From the NCBI GenBank assembly GCA_034669045.1, contig JAXDOD010000026.1:13530-77529 (forward strand): a stretch of 64,000 nt of DNA, given 5' to 3'. Position numbers and translations under genes: made by a program. The notes beneath the pieces are model-generated. The model was not told the origin of the DNA. It was given only the letters and a program-made list of their open reading frames with translations, and did no database searches. Numbering within the stretch: the stretch's first letter is position 1; each line of letters begins with the position of its first letter. The stretch comes from VAZQ01 sp034669045. Lineage in GTDB: Bacteria > Pseudomonadota > Alphaproteobacteria > Rhizobiales > Xanthobacteraceae. Below are positions 50,823 to 59,647 of the stretch, piece by piece.

Positions 50823-51203
50823 TCACCAGCGGTCGCGGCCGCCGCGCCATTGGCCGGCGTATCGTCGTGCGACATACCGGCCGCGAAGGCCGTAGTTGGG
50901 TCCGCCATAAACATAGGGGCGGCGCTGATAGTAGGCTTCCGGAACGACCACCACCGGGGGACGGTCGTACTCAAGGTAAGCAGCCGGGGGAGGCGGCGGA
51001 TAGACGTAAACCGGCGGCGGCCGCCGATAGACGTAACGCTGCTCGACCGGCGGGTTGTCATAGTATTCCTGCGTCTCGCCGTATTGATAGAGAGGTGCCG
51101 GGGGTACTCGAATATCGGCTGCCGCTGCTGAGCCGACTCCAATGCCCCCTGCCGCGATTGCGCCCACCAGCGCAGCCATTGTCCGCCTTGAGACGTTTTG
51201 CAT
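50823..51203 (-). CDS. Exported Pro/Tyr/Arg-rich protein, unknown function
   Basis: The 126-residue protein has a signal peptide (MAALVGAIAAGGIGVGSAAAAD, cleavage about residue 29). The mature part is rich in Pro, Tyr and Arg (VYRRPPPVYVYPPPPPAAY, PYVYGGPNYGLRGRY). Such short low-complexity exported proteins are common in rhizobia and may associate with the cell wall or outer membrane. It ends in a nested hairpin. No family assigned. Confidence 0.72.
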   Translation of the reverse strand: MQNVSRRTMAALVGAIAAGGIGVGSAAAADIRVPPAPLYQYGETQEYYDNPPVEQRYVYRRPPPVYVYPPPPPAAYLEYDRPPVVVVPEAYYQRRPYVYGGPNYGLRGRYVARRYAGQWRGGRDRW

Positions 51204-51678
51204 CTGACTTTCTCGCTCTTCGAGTGAACCGATCGGGGTGATATTTCATTGATCCGCAGAGGCGGAATTAGAGCGGCCACAAGGCAAATTTTTGTAATTT
51301 CGAGTAACAACCGTTCAGAAACGCGGGGGCTTTGGCGCCGGTCTCGGAATTCGGCGCGGGCATGCGCCGCAGCAAACAAGGCGCGCGCAGCAACGCCTAT
51401 CCGATCATCTCGTCGGCGACGGCCGAATGCGCACGCCGACGATTTCCCCGCGCGACCACCAGACAAAGACGCAGCCGGCAGACGGTCAATCCCCGTGGGC
51501 CGGCCGACGACCAGAGCATGTGCGCCGCGCTCATGTTGAACCGGTCCGCCGTCCGCTCGTCCCCGCGCAAGCGGGGACCCACGCAAGAGATCGAGCAATC
51601 AGAGCAAGCGATTCCTGGATTCCGCTTGCGCGGGAATGAGCCGGTGAGGTCGTGGAGCAACCCAAAACGGGATGCACT
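51204..51678. other. Intergenic region with REP-like element
   Basis: In this 475-bp region the left edge is the promoter region of the minus-strand exported protein; I saw no strong hexamers. A REP-like hairpin pair lies at 51559-51637. Nothing else is supported. Confidence 0.5.
51559..51637. repeat. REP/BIME-like palindromic element
   Basis: GTCCCCGC-GCAA-GCGGGGAC (51559-51578) is a perfect 8-bp stem. About 40 bp on, ATTCC-GCTTGCGC-GGGAAT (51619-51637) is the inverted relative with one C missing. The core CCGCGCAAGCGG resembles the interspersed palindromes common in Bradyrhizobiaceae genomes, from memory. Probably a non-autonomous repeat. Confidence 0.65.
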
Positions 51679-54042
51679 CTAGGCCCAACTCAGGTCCTGT
51701 TTCCCGAGCGGAAGCGAGCGGATCCGCTTGCCCGTGATCTTGAAAACGGCCTGGGCCATGGCGGGCGCGATCTGCGGGATCGCTTCTTCGCCGACGCCGG
51801 AGATCCACTTGTTGTCGGTCTTCAGGAACTGGATGTTGACCACCGGAGGATAGTCCGCCATGCGGGCGACCCTGAACTGGTCGAAGTTTCCCTCGACCAC
51901 GCGCCCGTCTTCCACGGTGATTTCCTGCCACATCACATCGCTGAATGCCCACGCGATCTGCCCTTCGATCTGCTTGCGGACCGACAGCGGGTTGACGAAG
52001 GAGAAGCCTTCGTCGAATACGCAATCGACCCGCTCCAGCCGGAGCTGTCCGCGCCGGCTGATCGACACGGTGACCACCTCGGCGCACAAGGCGACCGTGG
52101 CTCGTGACGGGCGCCGGCGGTCGTCGACCGCGATGCCCCGCGCCCAGCCCTCGGGCAACGGCTTACCCCACCCCGACATCTTGGCCACCCTATCGAGCGC
52201 CGTGAGCCAGTCCTCGCGGTCGCGGAACTTGGTGTTGCGCGCGACCAGTTCACGCCGGTACTCGTAGGAATCCTTGCCGGCGGCGTGGGCCAGTTCGTCG
52301 ATGAAGCTCTCGAGGTAGAAAACATTCACGCCGCTCCCGGTCGCCCGCCGGTGCCCCACCGGAACGTGGCTGTTCAGGGTCCGGACGTCATACGAGAGGA
52401 TAGGAACAAAGTACGGCAGCTCGTGCAGGCCGCGCACCGCCTGCTCGGCAACGGGGTTCTTGTAAGTGCCGGCCGGCGTTCCCGCGTTGTCGTAGCGATC
52501 GCCGGTGGTGCACATGGTGATGGCCAGCGGCCACCCGTCGGCATCCAGAGCGGCCTCGAACCGGCCGATACCCATCGGGCGATACTTTTCGCCGAGACGC
52601 ATGTCCTCTTCGCGGGCCCAGATGAGCTTCACCGGCCTTCCGTTCAGGGTCTTGGCCACGGCGACGGCCTGGCGGACCTGATCGGACGCACCGCCGCCGC
52701 CAAATCCGCCCCCCAGGAAGGTGGTGTGAATGAACACCTGGTCCGGGGTGACGCCGGCCTCCTGGGCCGCCCGCGACAGCGCCCCGTCGGGGGCCTGGTC
52801 TCCCGTCCATACGTCGACGCGACCGGGTGTCACCATCGCGGTGGCGTTGCCCGGCTCCATGCGGGCATGGGCGAGATAGGGCACCGTATACGTCGCCTCG
52901 ACCACTTTGGCTGCGTTGCCCTTGGCGGCGGCGTAGCTCCCGCCTTCCTCCAGGACGGTCGTGCCAGCCTGTTTCATGGACTCGAAATCGGCTTGCCACA
53001 TCTCGGCGCTGTTGCGATGGGCGCCGGCTCCCAGGTCCCATTCGATGGGCATGAGGTCGAGCGCGGTCTTGGCCCGCCACCAGGTGTCGGCAACCACCGC
53101 GACCCCGCCGCTCACGTAACCCTTGCCTCCGAACTTGACGGCCGAGTGGACGCCCGGACGGTCTTTGATGGCGTTGAAGTCGTAACTCCTGACGGTACCC
53201 CCGAACACCGGACAGGCCTTGGCCGCGGCGTACAGCATGCCGGGCAGCTCGACGTCGATGCCGTAGATGGCCTTGCCGGTGACCTTGAGCGGGACATCGA
53301 GGTTCTTCTGCTCGGTCCCGATCAAAGTGAACTGGTCCGGCCCCTTGATCCTGATCGTCGACGGATCCGGCAGCGGGGTCTGCGCCGCCCTGGCGGCGAC
53401 CGCTCCATAGGTGGTCCGCCGGCCGGTCGGGGGGTGGTTGATGACGCTGTTCTTCGCCGCCAGTTCCGACGTCGGCACCTTCCACATCGCGGCGGCGGCG
53501 AGGAGGAGCCGTTCGCGCGCTTCCGCGCCGGCCATCTGCAGATAGTAGCGGCTTTCCCGCACCGATCCGCTGGAGCTGGTGTTCATCCGGCGGTACACGC
53601 CGGTACTGCTGCCACCCTGGGCCGGTTCGCCGCCGCCGTCGCGGCTCAGCGGGTTTCCTCCGCCGGGAATCTGCAAGGTCCACTCCGGCGCACGCTCGAC
53701 CGCGTTGCGCCGGGGCGAGGCGTATTCGGCCCGCACTTTGCTCCAGTCGCACTGGAGCTCCTCGGCCACCATCATGGGGCATGAGGTGAATACGCCGGTC
53801 CCCATTTCGGTCTGGGCGACGCGGATGGTGACGGTGTCGTCCGGCGCGATCGTCAGCCAGGCATTGAGCTCGGGGACCATGGCGTCGCGGTACCATGGCT
53901 GGCCCTCGACCGGGGCCGCCTGCGCGCTCGTCGGCGGGAGGTGGAAGCCGAGCACCATCGCGCCGCCAACCGCGGCGGTGGTGGCCAGGAAGTCGCGGCG
54001 GTTCAATGCAACGTCTGGAGTTTTTTCAACATTCGCGGCCAT
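51679..54042 (-). CDS. Molybdenum hydroxylase large subunit (IorB-like, xanthine dehydrogenase superfamily)
   Basis: The 787-residue protein has a Tat signal NRRDFLATTAAVGGAMVLG, so the complex is exported folded. Molybdopterin-binding segments include TFLGGGFGGGGASD, VGHRRATGSGVNVFYLES and GVGEEAIPQIAPA with the expected active-site Glu. The layout matches isoquinoline 1-oxidoreductase beta subunit (IorB) and periplasmic aldehyde oxidoreductase relatives. It lies 16 bp after the [2Fe-2S] subunit gene, its obligate partner. The substrate, an aldehyde or N-heterocycle, is not determined. Confidence 0.92.
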   Translation of the reverse strand: MAANVEKTPDVALNRRDFLATTAAVGGAMVLGFHLPPTSAQAAPVEGQPWYRDAMVPELNAWLTIAPDDTVTIRVAQTEMGTGVFTSCPMMVAEELQCDWSKVRAEYASPRRNAVERAPEWTLQIPGGGNPLSRDGGGEPAQGGSSTGVYRRMNTSSSGSVRESRYYLQMAGAEARERLLLAAAAMWKVPTSELAAKNSVINHPPTGRRTTYGAVAARAAQTPLPDPSTIRIKGPDQFTLIGTEQKNLDVPLKVTGKAIYGIDVELPGMLYAAAKACPVFGGTVRSYDFNAIKDRPGVHSAVKFGGKGYVSGGVAVVADTWWRAKTALDLMPIEWDLGAGAHRNSAEMWQADFESMKQAGTTVLEEGGSYAAAKGNAAKVVEATYTVPYLAHARMEPGNATAMVTPGRVDVWTGDQAPDGALSRAAQEAGVTPDQVFIHTTFLGGGFGGGGASDQVRQAVAVAKTLNGRPVKLIWAREEDMRLGEKYRPMGIGRFEAALDADGWPLAITMCTTGDRYDNAGTPAGTYKNPVAEQAVRGLHELPYFVPILSYDVRTLNSHVPVGHRRATGSGVNVFYLESFIDELAHAAGKDSYEYRRELVARNTKFRDREDWLTALDRVAKMSGWGKPLPEGWARGIAVDDRRRPSRATVALCAEVVTVSISRRGQLRLERVDCVFDEGFSFVNPLSVRKQIEGQIAWAFSDVMWQEITVEDGRVVEGNFDQFRVARMADYPPVVNIQFLKTDNKWISGVGEEAIPQIAPAMAQAVFKITGKRIRSLPLGKQDLSWA

Positions 54043-54058
54043 GGTCCGTTCTCCCCCT

Positions 54059-54514
54059 CTACACCCGCAGCTCGGCCGCCCGGTGGATCGCCTGGCGGAT
54101 GCGCAGATAAGTTCCGCAGCGGCAGATGTTGGTCATTTGCGCGTCGATTTCGGCGTCGGTCGGCTTCGGGCTGCTCTTCAGCAGGGCCACCGCGGCCATG
54201 ATCTGCCCGGACTGGCAGTAGCCGCACTGAGGGACGTCGAACTCGATCCACGCCACTTGCACCGGGTGCGTGCCGTCGCTCGACAGCCCCTCAATGGTGG
54301 TGACGGGCTTGCCCGCGACAACCGACACGGGGACGCTGCACGACCTGATCGCCTGGCCGTCGATGAGCACGGTGCAGGCGCCGCACTGGGCGATGCCGCA
54401 GCCGTACTTGGTGCCCGTGAGTTTCAATGAGTCGCGAAGCACCCACAGCAACGGGGTCTCCGGCTCCAGGTCTACGGTGTGGGCGATGCCGTTGACGACA
54501 AGAGAAATCATCAT
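54059..54514 (-). CDS. [2Fe-2S] subunit of molybdenum hydroxylase (IorA-like)
   Basis: The 151-residue protein has a plant-type ferredoxin cluster motif YGCGIAQCGACTVL with a following Cys in RSCSVP. A second helical [2Fe-2S] domain has QCGYCQSGQIM and NICRCGTYLRIRQAI. It passes electrons from the molybdenum centre. No signal peptide; it would be exported with the Tat-signal-bearing large subunit. GGGAGGG lies just before ATG 54514; ATG 54511 is possible. Confidence 0.95.
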   Translation of the reverse strand: MMISLVVNGIAHTVDLEPETPLLWVLRDSLKLTGTKYGCGIAQCGACTVLIDGQAIRSCSVPVSVVAGKPVTTIEGLSSDGTHPVQVAWIEFDVPQCGYCQSGQIMAAVALLKSSPKPTDAEIDAQMTNICRCGTYLRIRQAIHRAAELRV

Positions 54515-54587
54515 AGCGCTCCCTCCCCTATTGCGATCAAGTTCGCCGCCACCGGCAAGCGCGCAGCGACCTTCTCCGCAGCAGTCG

Positions 54588-55439
54588 TTACTTCTGCGAC
54601 TGGTTGAAATAACGCAGATCCGGCGGCGCCTGGCCCTTCTTGGTGGGCATCAGGTGGCCCTCCGCGCTCAGGAAATAGCTCTCCCTGGCGATTTCGACAT
54701 GACTGTTGGTCTCGACACAAACGTCTTCGCGCCAGACCGGTCGCGGATCCGGCACGCGACGGTAGCTCTTGAGCACCGTCCAAGGACGCGTGAACGCGTT
54801 GTCGATCACCGTGATCTCATCGTGAAGAATGGCGGGATCGGCTTTGCCGAAATAAATCCGCTCTTTCACGACAGTCTTATTATCTGTGTGCAGGGGAAGA
54901 CCCGTGGTCTCCAGGACGCGTGGACCCTTGAGGTGGCGCGTCTCGACTTCGAGCACGTCGTAGCGTCCATCGCCGTCCTCGTCGATCCATTTGCCGATGG
55001 AATAGCCCGCATACGACGGTTCGACCGCGTCGGGCCAGCCGCGTCCATCGGTAAAGATGCGACGGTTGTCATGGATATGGTCGATGAGAATGTAGGTGGT
55101 CTCGGGCGTGACGACGATTTCCATCGGCGTATACACATTCATGATCCGCGGCATGCCCGGCGGGATGCAGATATAGGCTCGGTCGAGGCCTGCACCGCCC
55201 GCCGCCATGTCCGCCAAGCCCGCCTCGAACACGGCCTGGTACTCCGCGGTCAGCGGCGCCTGCTGTCCCACGCCCGCGGGCTTGCTCGGGTCAAATCGAA
55301 CTGGATCGCCGGGCTCGACCCGACGCCACTGGCCTTTCAAGCTTGGATATTTCATTTCATCAGTGGCCTGAGCGTCGCCCATCGCCACACACAGCATCGC
55401 CGTCACCGCGATTGAAACGATCGAGCGTCGGTAAGGCAT
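54588..55439 (-). CDS. Exported protein with an EF-hand-like calcium loop
   Basis: The 283-residue protein has a signal peptide (SIVSIAVTAMLCVAMGDAQA). The loop DEDGDGRYDVLE at residues 153-164 has acidic or oxygen ligands at positions 1, 3, 5, 9 and 12, an ideal EF-hand loop. Other stretches are PETTYILIDHIHDNRRIF and VWREDVCVETNSHVE. ATG 55439 has AGGGAGA upstream; the frame opens at 55541 without signal character. It precedes the molybdoenzyme genes by 73 bp, so it may be co-transcribed. No family name known to me. Confidence 0.75.
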   Translation of the reverse strand: MPYRRSIVSIAVTAMLCVAMGDAQATDEMKYPSLKGQWRRVEPGDPVRFDPSKPAGVGQQAPLTAEYQAVFEAGLADMAAGGAGLDRAYICIPPGMPRIMNVYTPMEIVVTPETTYILIDHIHDNRRIFTDGRGWPDAVEPSYAGYSIGKWIDEDGDGRYDVLEVETRHLKGPRVLETTGLPLHTDNKTVVKERIYFGKADPAILHDEITVIDNAFTRPWTVLKSYRRVPDPRPVWREDVCVETNSHVEIARESYFLSAEGHLMPTKKGQAPPDLRYFNQSQK

Positions 55440-55479
55440 GGTTGATCTCCCTGTGATCACGACCCAAAAACTCGCGACG

Positions 55480-55509
55480 GCGCAGAAGACTCGAGACAGC
55501 GCAGAAGAC
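55480..55509. repeat. 11-nt direct repeat
   Basis: GCGCAGAAGAC at 55480-55490 and 55499-55509, 19 bp apart, just upstream of the minus-strand exported-protein gene. It could be a regulatory site. Confidence 0.4.
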
Positions 55510-55710
55510 GTGCGAGGCAGCGCGGAGGTCGGTCGGGCCAAAAAGGAGTGGCCGTCGAGGAGTTGATGCCTGCCGACGGCATCGTCGCTGCCGCTGAAAA
55601 ACAGGAGTTCGGCACCTCCCGCTGGGCAGCTCTCAGGTGAGGCTACACCACTTGCGCGAGGACGCGGAAGGGGGCGGGACGGGTGACTGTGGGGCGAGGC
55701 GGCAGCTCGG

Positions 55711-56649
55711 CTACGCGGGAGGCCGGGCCAGCCGCTGCTGCACGCGCCTTGTCCGGGGGCGGGTCCCGCTTGCTAATTTTGGCTCGGACTTGGACCGGGA
55801 TTTGGACTGCGGCGCTCGCGACGTGTTGGCTTTCCGCGCGGCCGCTGGCTTTTTCACGGCGGGCTTCTTGCGTCCTCCGGCCGTCCTGGCCCGTTGCCGC
55901 CGTTTCGGGGCCGCGCGGGCGGCGGTATCGGACGTTGCGGCTTCGGCCATCTCCAGCCCAAACAGGGCCGCGACATCGCTGTCGGCGAGCACCTTTGCGC
56001 TCGGCGCCGGTCTTGCCAGGGCCATATTCCCGCTGCCGCCGGCGAGCAGTTCGTTTTCATCCACGCCGCGCAGCACGAAAAGCAGGCGCGGCTCTGCGTC
56101 GAGCCTGGCGCCGACGCCATAAAGCGCTGCCGCAACGTGCTTGCACATGTCTGCCCAGTCCGGACAACTGCAGGATAATTTGATTTCCTCGGGCGATGGA
56201 AACAGACCGTCGCCCTCCCGGCAGACCCGGTCCATGACGCCCTTGGCCAAACGTCCCTGCAGGAGCTCGACCAGCGAATCGATCGTTCCCGCGCAATCGC
56301 AGCAGATGGATTTCCAGCGTGCCGTCTTGACCGGCGCCATGACGATCTTGACGCTGTAGAGATCGGAACCGCTCACCCGCGCCGTGATCTCGCCCTTCGC
56401 GATTTGCAGGTCGACGACGAAACCGTTGCGGACGTAGCTCCGGCCGCGCGGCAAGCGGTACGCGTAGTCGCTGTATCGTTCGAGATTGGTGCACCATGAC
56501 TGGCCCCAGAAACTGTTGGCGATCTTGCGGCCCTCGATCGTCACCGGCGCGACGGATCGTCCCTGCTTCCGGAGCTTGGCCAGAGCTTGTTGTGCCTGTA
56601 GCCGCTTCTCACCGACAGACACATAGTCGCCCCACGAATGGAAGCTCAT
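55711..56649 (-). CDS. SWIM zinc-finger protein
   Basis: The 312-residue protein has the SWIM motif CSCPDWADMCKHVAAALYG (about residues 158-176), a CxCxnCxH zinc site. The N-terminus is WGDYVSVGEKRLQAQQALAKLRKQG. The C-terminal 100 residues are Ala/Lys/Arg-rich and likely disordered or DNA-binding. The start overlaps the stop of the SNF2 helicase gene, so the pair is translationally coupled. SWIM proteins beside SNF2 helicases are a recurrent pair in bacteria, from general knowledge. Role in DNA or RNA transactions unknown. Confidence 0.88.
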   Translation of the reverse strand: MSFHSWGDYVSVGEKRLQAQQALAKLRKQGRSVAPVTIEGRKIANSFWGQSWCTNLERYSDYAYRLPRGRSYVRNGFVVDLQIAKGEITARVSGSDLYSVKIVMAPVKTARWKSICCDCAGTIDSLVELLQGRLAKGVMDRVCREGDGLFPSPEEIKLSCSCPDWADMCKHVAAALYGVGARLDAEPRLLFVLRGVDENELLAGGSGNMALARPAPSAKVLADSDVAALFGLEMAEAATSDTAARAAPKRRQRARTAGGRKKPAVKKPAAARKANTSRAPQSKSRSKSEPKLASGTRPRTRRVQQRLARPPA

Positions 56650-59348
56650 GCCTCAGTCTCCTTCATCGCCGCGGCCAGATCGAGAGCCACGAGCTTGAGC
56701 AACTCCTCGTCCTTCATTTCGGTCAATACAATTTCGCCCCCGCCACCCAGCAGCTCGCCGGCAAGCCGCTTTTTCGACTCGATCATCCCGTCGATCTTGT
56801 CTTCCACCGTCCCGCGGCAAACGAACTTGTGCACGAGCACGTTCTTAGTCTGTCCGATTCGGAAGGCTCGGTCAGTAGCCTGGTTTTCCACAGCCGGGTT
56901 CCACCACCGGTCGAAATGGATGACATGTGACGCCGCGGTGAGATTGAGCCCGGCGCCGCCGGCTTTGAGAGAGAGCACGAAGAATGGGACATTTTCGTCC
57001 TCCTGGAAACGGCGCACGAGGTCCTTGCGCTTCTTGACCTCGGTCTCGCCGTGCAGGACGAGCCCGGGCCTTCCGAACACGGAGCCCAGGAACGCCGCCA
57101 GCGGCGCCGTGGTCTGCTTGAACTGGGTGAAGATCAGCGCCTTCTCCTGCCTGGCGGCCACCACCTCCGCGATATCGCGCAGGCGCGCGAGCTTGCCGCT
57201 GTCCTCCTCGGCCCAGGCGCCGTCGCCGAGCCACTGCGAAGGATGATTGCAGATCTGTTTTAGCCGCATCAGGAAAGCGAGCACGATGCCCCGCCGCTGA
57301 ATTCCCTCGACCTGTTCGAGCTCGCGCGTAAGCTCCTCCACCGCCTGCTGGTAGAGCGCCGCCTGCTTGCGGCTCAAGGAGCAGAAGGTTTTCACCTCGG
57401 TCTTGTCGGGCAAGTCGGCAATGATGCTCTTGTCGGTCTTCAGGCGCCGCAGGATGTAAGGCCGCACCAGGTCGCGCAGCGGCCCATAGGGGTTATGCGG
57501 CCGGTCGGCGAGCCGCTTGACGAACGACGAAAACTGCTTCGACGTTCCCAACAGTCCCGGGTTGATGAAATCGAAGATCGACCAGAGATCGCCGAGCCGA
57601 TTCTCGATCGGCGTGCCGGTCAGAGCGATGCGGATATCGGCGCGCAGTTGTTTGACTGTCCTGGTCTGCTTGGCGGCGGGATTCTTGATGGCCTGCGCTT
57701 CGTCCAGCACGGCCAGCCGCCACGGCCTGGTACACAGCCAATCGGCGCGCGCCAGAAAGCCGTAGCTCGTGATGACGAGGTCGGCGTCCGCCAGACCGTC
57801 CGCGTCTTTTGCCTTCAGTGTCTCGGCTGGCACCGCCGATGGATGGACCACGACTGCCTTGAGACTGGGCGCAAACCGGGCGATCTCGGCGGCCCAGTTG
57901 GCGAGCAGCGAGGCCGGCGCCACCAGCAAGCACGGCTGGCGTTCCTCGCGCGCCTGGTTTTTCAGCACCAGCAGCAGCGACAGGACCTGGATGGTCTTGC
58001 CCAGCCCCATGTCGTCAGCCAAGCAGGCCCCGAGCCTGAGCTGCCCCAGCAGGTAGAGCCATTGCACGCCCGCCCGCTGATAGGGCCGCAATATGCCCTG
58101 AAGAGACCGGCCAGGGTCGATCTGCGCGAGCCTGTCGGGACGACGCAAGGCCGCCAACGTCTCCGCCAGCCAGGGGCCGGCCACGACCTGGCTCCAGTCG
58201 GTGTCGGCTTGACCGGAGCCATCGTCGGCGATGCCGGCCCCGGCCAGCATGCGCATGGCCTCGCCGAACGACAGACCTTCAAGGGCGGCACGACGTTCGA
58301 TCGCTTCGAATTGATCGAGTGTCCGGTGCAGGCGTTCATGGTCGACCTCGACCCATAGGCCGCGGATCAGGGCGAGCCCGTCGGAATGAGCCAGGAGCCG
58401 CTTGATATCCGCCGCCGAGAGTTTTTCGCCGTCGAGCGTCACCTCGATCTGGAAATCGAGCAGCGCATCCGTCCCCAAATAGGCCGGTGCCTTGCCGCCG
58501 ACCGTCGCCTTCACTTGCGGGCGGGCGGGGCGGTTCATGCGCCAGCTTGCCGGCATCCGCACCAGCACCCCGGCGTTTTCGAGCGCGGGCACGTCCTTCA
58601 GGAATTGCAGCGCCTGTTGCGGGCTCCAGCGCAGCGGGTGAAAAATCTCGCCGGCATCGACCATGGCCTTCAACCAAGGGCAATGCTCGGCGGCGCGCTG
58701 CACCGGCAGCAACAGCGACAGCAGCCGCTCGCGGTTGCGCGCGCCGGAATATTCCTGCAACGCCTTGCCGAGCGGCAGATGTTGGGCCTTGGCGTCGGCC
58801 GAAAGTCTCGTCGCGTAGGTCGCAAGGAACGCGAACGGGGCGTCCTCGTCGTTCCTGTTCTCGGCGAGGTTGAAGTGCACGCGCCCGACCAGGTTCCAGG
58901 CGGGATGGCGGCGTTTGAGGAACTCCTGCACCGAGAGCTTGACGTCGGCCAACTCGGCATCGAAGGCCGCGTCCATCGCCCGCCAGAGATCGGCCAGGAC
59001 GCCCGCCGTCAGGTATTCCGCCCCGGTCATGGGCGGAACGGCCGCGGCCATCTTGTCCAGGTCGCCGGCCGCGGGCAGCGGAACAGCCGGCTTGGCACCG
59101 CCCTCGCCAATACCGGGAAGCGCACATAAAGCCGTCACGTAGCGCGTTCCCAGCTCCCGCCAGTACGACAACACCGCAGGCAAGGTCTTGCCGACATCGT
59201 CGGCGCCAAGGCACAACAGTCCATGCCCGGTCCCGCGTTCAAACGCCCGCACGAGCCGTGGGTCCGGCACGGAATCCAACGCCGCCGCCTCCGCTGTTTG
59301 ACGCAGGACCAGCACACCATGCGGAGTGAGAACAGGCGCCAACATCAT
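56646..59348 (-). CDS. SNF2-family DEAD/DEAH helicase
   Basis: The 900-residue protein has an N-terminal accessory region of about 420 residues (SNF2-associated, DUF3670-like in style). The ATPase core has Walker A DDMGLGKTIQ near residue 450, Walker B LAVLDEAQAIKNPAAKQT near 550, ALTGTPIENRLGDLWSIF, and the C-terminal lobe GGAGLNLTAASHVIHFDRWW and DRAFRIGQTKNVLVHK. It translocates on double-stranded nucleic acid. ATG 59348 and ATG 59345 are adjacent. It overlaps the SWIM gene by 4 bp. Confidence 0.95.
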   Translation of the reverse strand: MMLAPVLTPHGVLVLRQTAEAAALDSVPDPRLVRAFERGTGHGLLCLGADDVGKTLPAVLSYWRELGTRYVTALCALPGIGEGGAKPAVPLPAAGDLDKMAAAVPPMTGAEYLTAGVLADLWRAMDAAFDAELADVKLSVQEFLKRRHPAWNLVGRVHFNLAENRNDEDAPFAFLATYATRLSADAKAQHLPLGKALQEYSGARNRERLLSLLLPVQRAAEHCPWLKAMVDAGEIFHPLRWSPQQALQFLKDVPALENAGVLVRMPASWRMNRPARPQVKATVGGKAPAYLGTDALLDFQIEVTLDGEKLSAADIKRLLAHSDGLALIRGLWVEVDHERLHRTLDQFEAIERRAALEGLSFGEAMRMLAGAGIADDGSGQADTDWSQVVAGPWLAETLAALRRPDRLAQIDPGRSLQGILRPYQRAGVQWLYLLGQLRLGACLADDMGLGKTIQVLSLLLVLKNQAREERQPCLLVAPASLLANWAAEIARFAPSLKAVVVHPSAVPAETLKAKDADGLADADLVITSYGFLARADWLCTRPWRLAVLDEAQAIKNPAAKQTRTVKQLRADIRIALTGTPIENRLGDLWSIFDFINPGLLGTSKQFSSFVKRLADRPHNPYGPLRDLVRPYILRRLKTDKSIIADLPDKTEVKTFCSLSRKQAALYQQAVEELTRELEQVEGIQRRGIVLAFLMRLKQICNHPSQWLGDGAWAEEDSGKLARLRDIAEVVAARQEKALIFTQFKQTTAPLAAFLGSVFGRPGLVLHGETEVKKRKDLVRRFQEDENVPFFVLSLKAGGAGLNLTAASHVIHFDRWWNPAVENQATDRAFRIGQTKNVLVHKFVCRGTVEDKIDGMIESKKRLAGELLGGGGEIVLTEMKDEELLKLVALDLAAAMKETEA

Positions 59349-59647
59349 GACGAACGTGTCCTTGCAATCCTGCCGGTCGGGCCGACGAGCCGCCGCGAAT
59401 GATGCCGCCCGTGCTCCGCCGCCTCCGACCTATGAGGCGCCAGCCGCGGCAATGTCTTTCGGCCGGACGCCCAGGCCGGGTGATGACGGCAGGCGAAGCG
59501 CGGGGCCGGGGGCATCAAGTACCGGATGGGAGCGGCGGTCGACGGGCCACGTCGGGTCTTCTTCCGAATCGCACGGGGACGGACGTCAAATTCGGTGATG
59601 ATCATGGCGCCCGGGCGAACTCCGGCTTGTCGGCGGGTGGCAAGCCG
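59349..59647. other. Intergenic region, no recognised feature
   Basis: These 299 bp lie between the helicase promoter side (left) and the stop of the TctC-like gene (right). I saw no promoter with good hexamers, no terminator and no protein-like frame. Confidence 0.4.
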
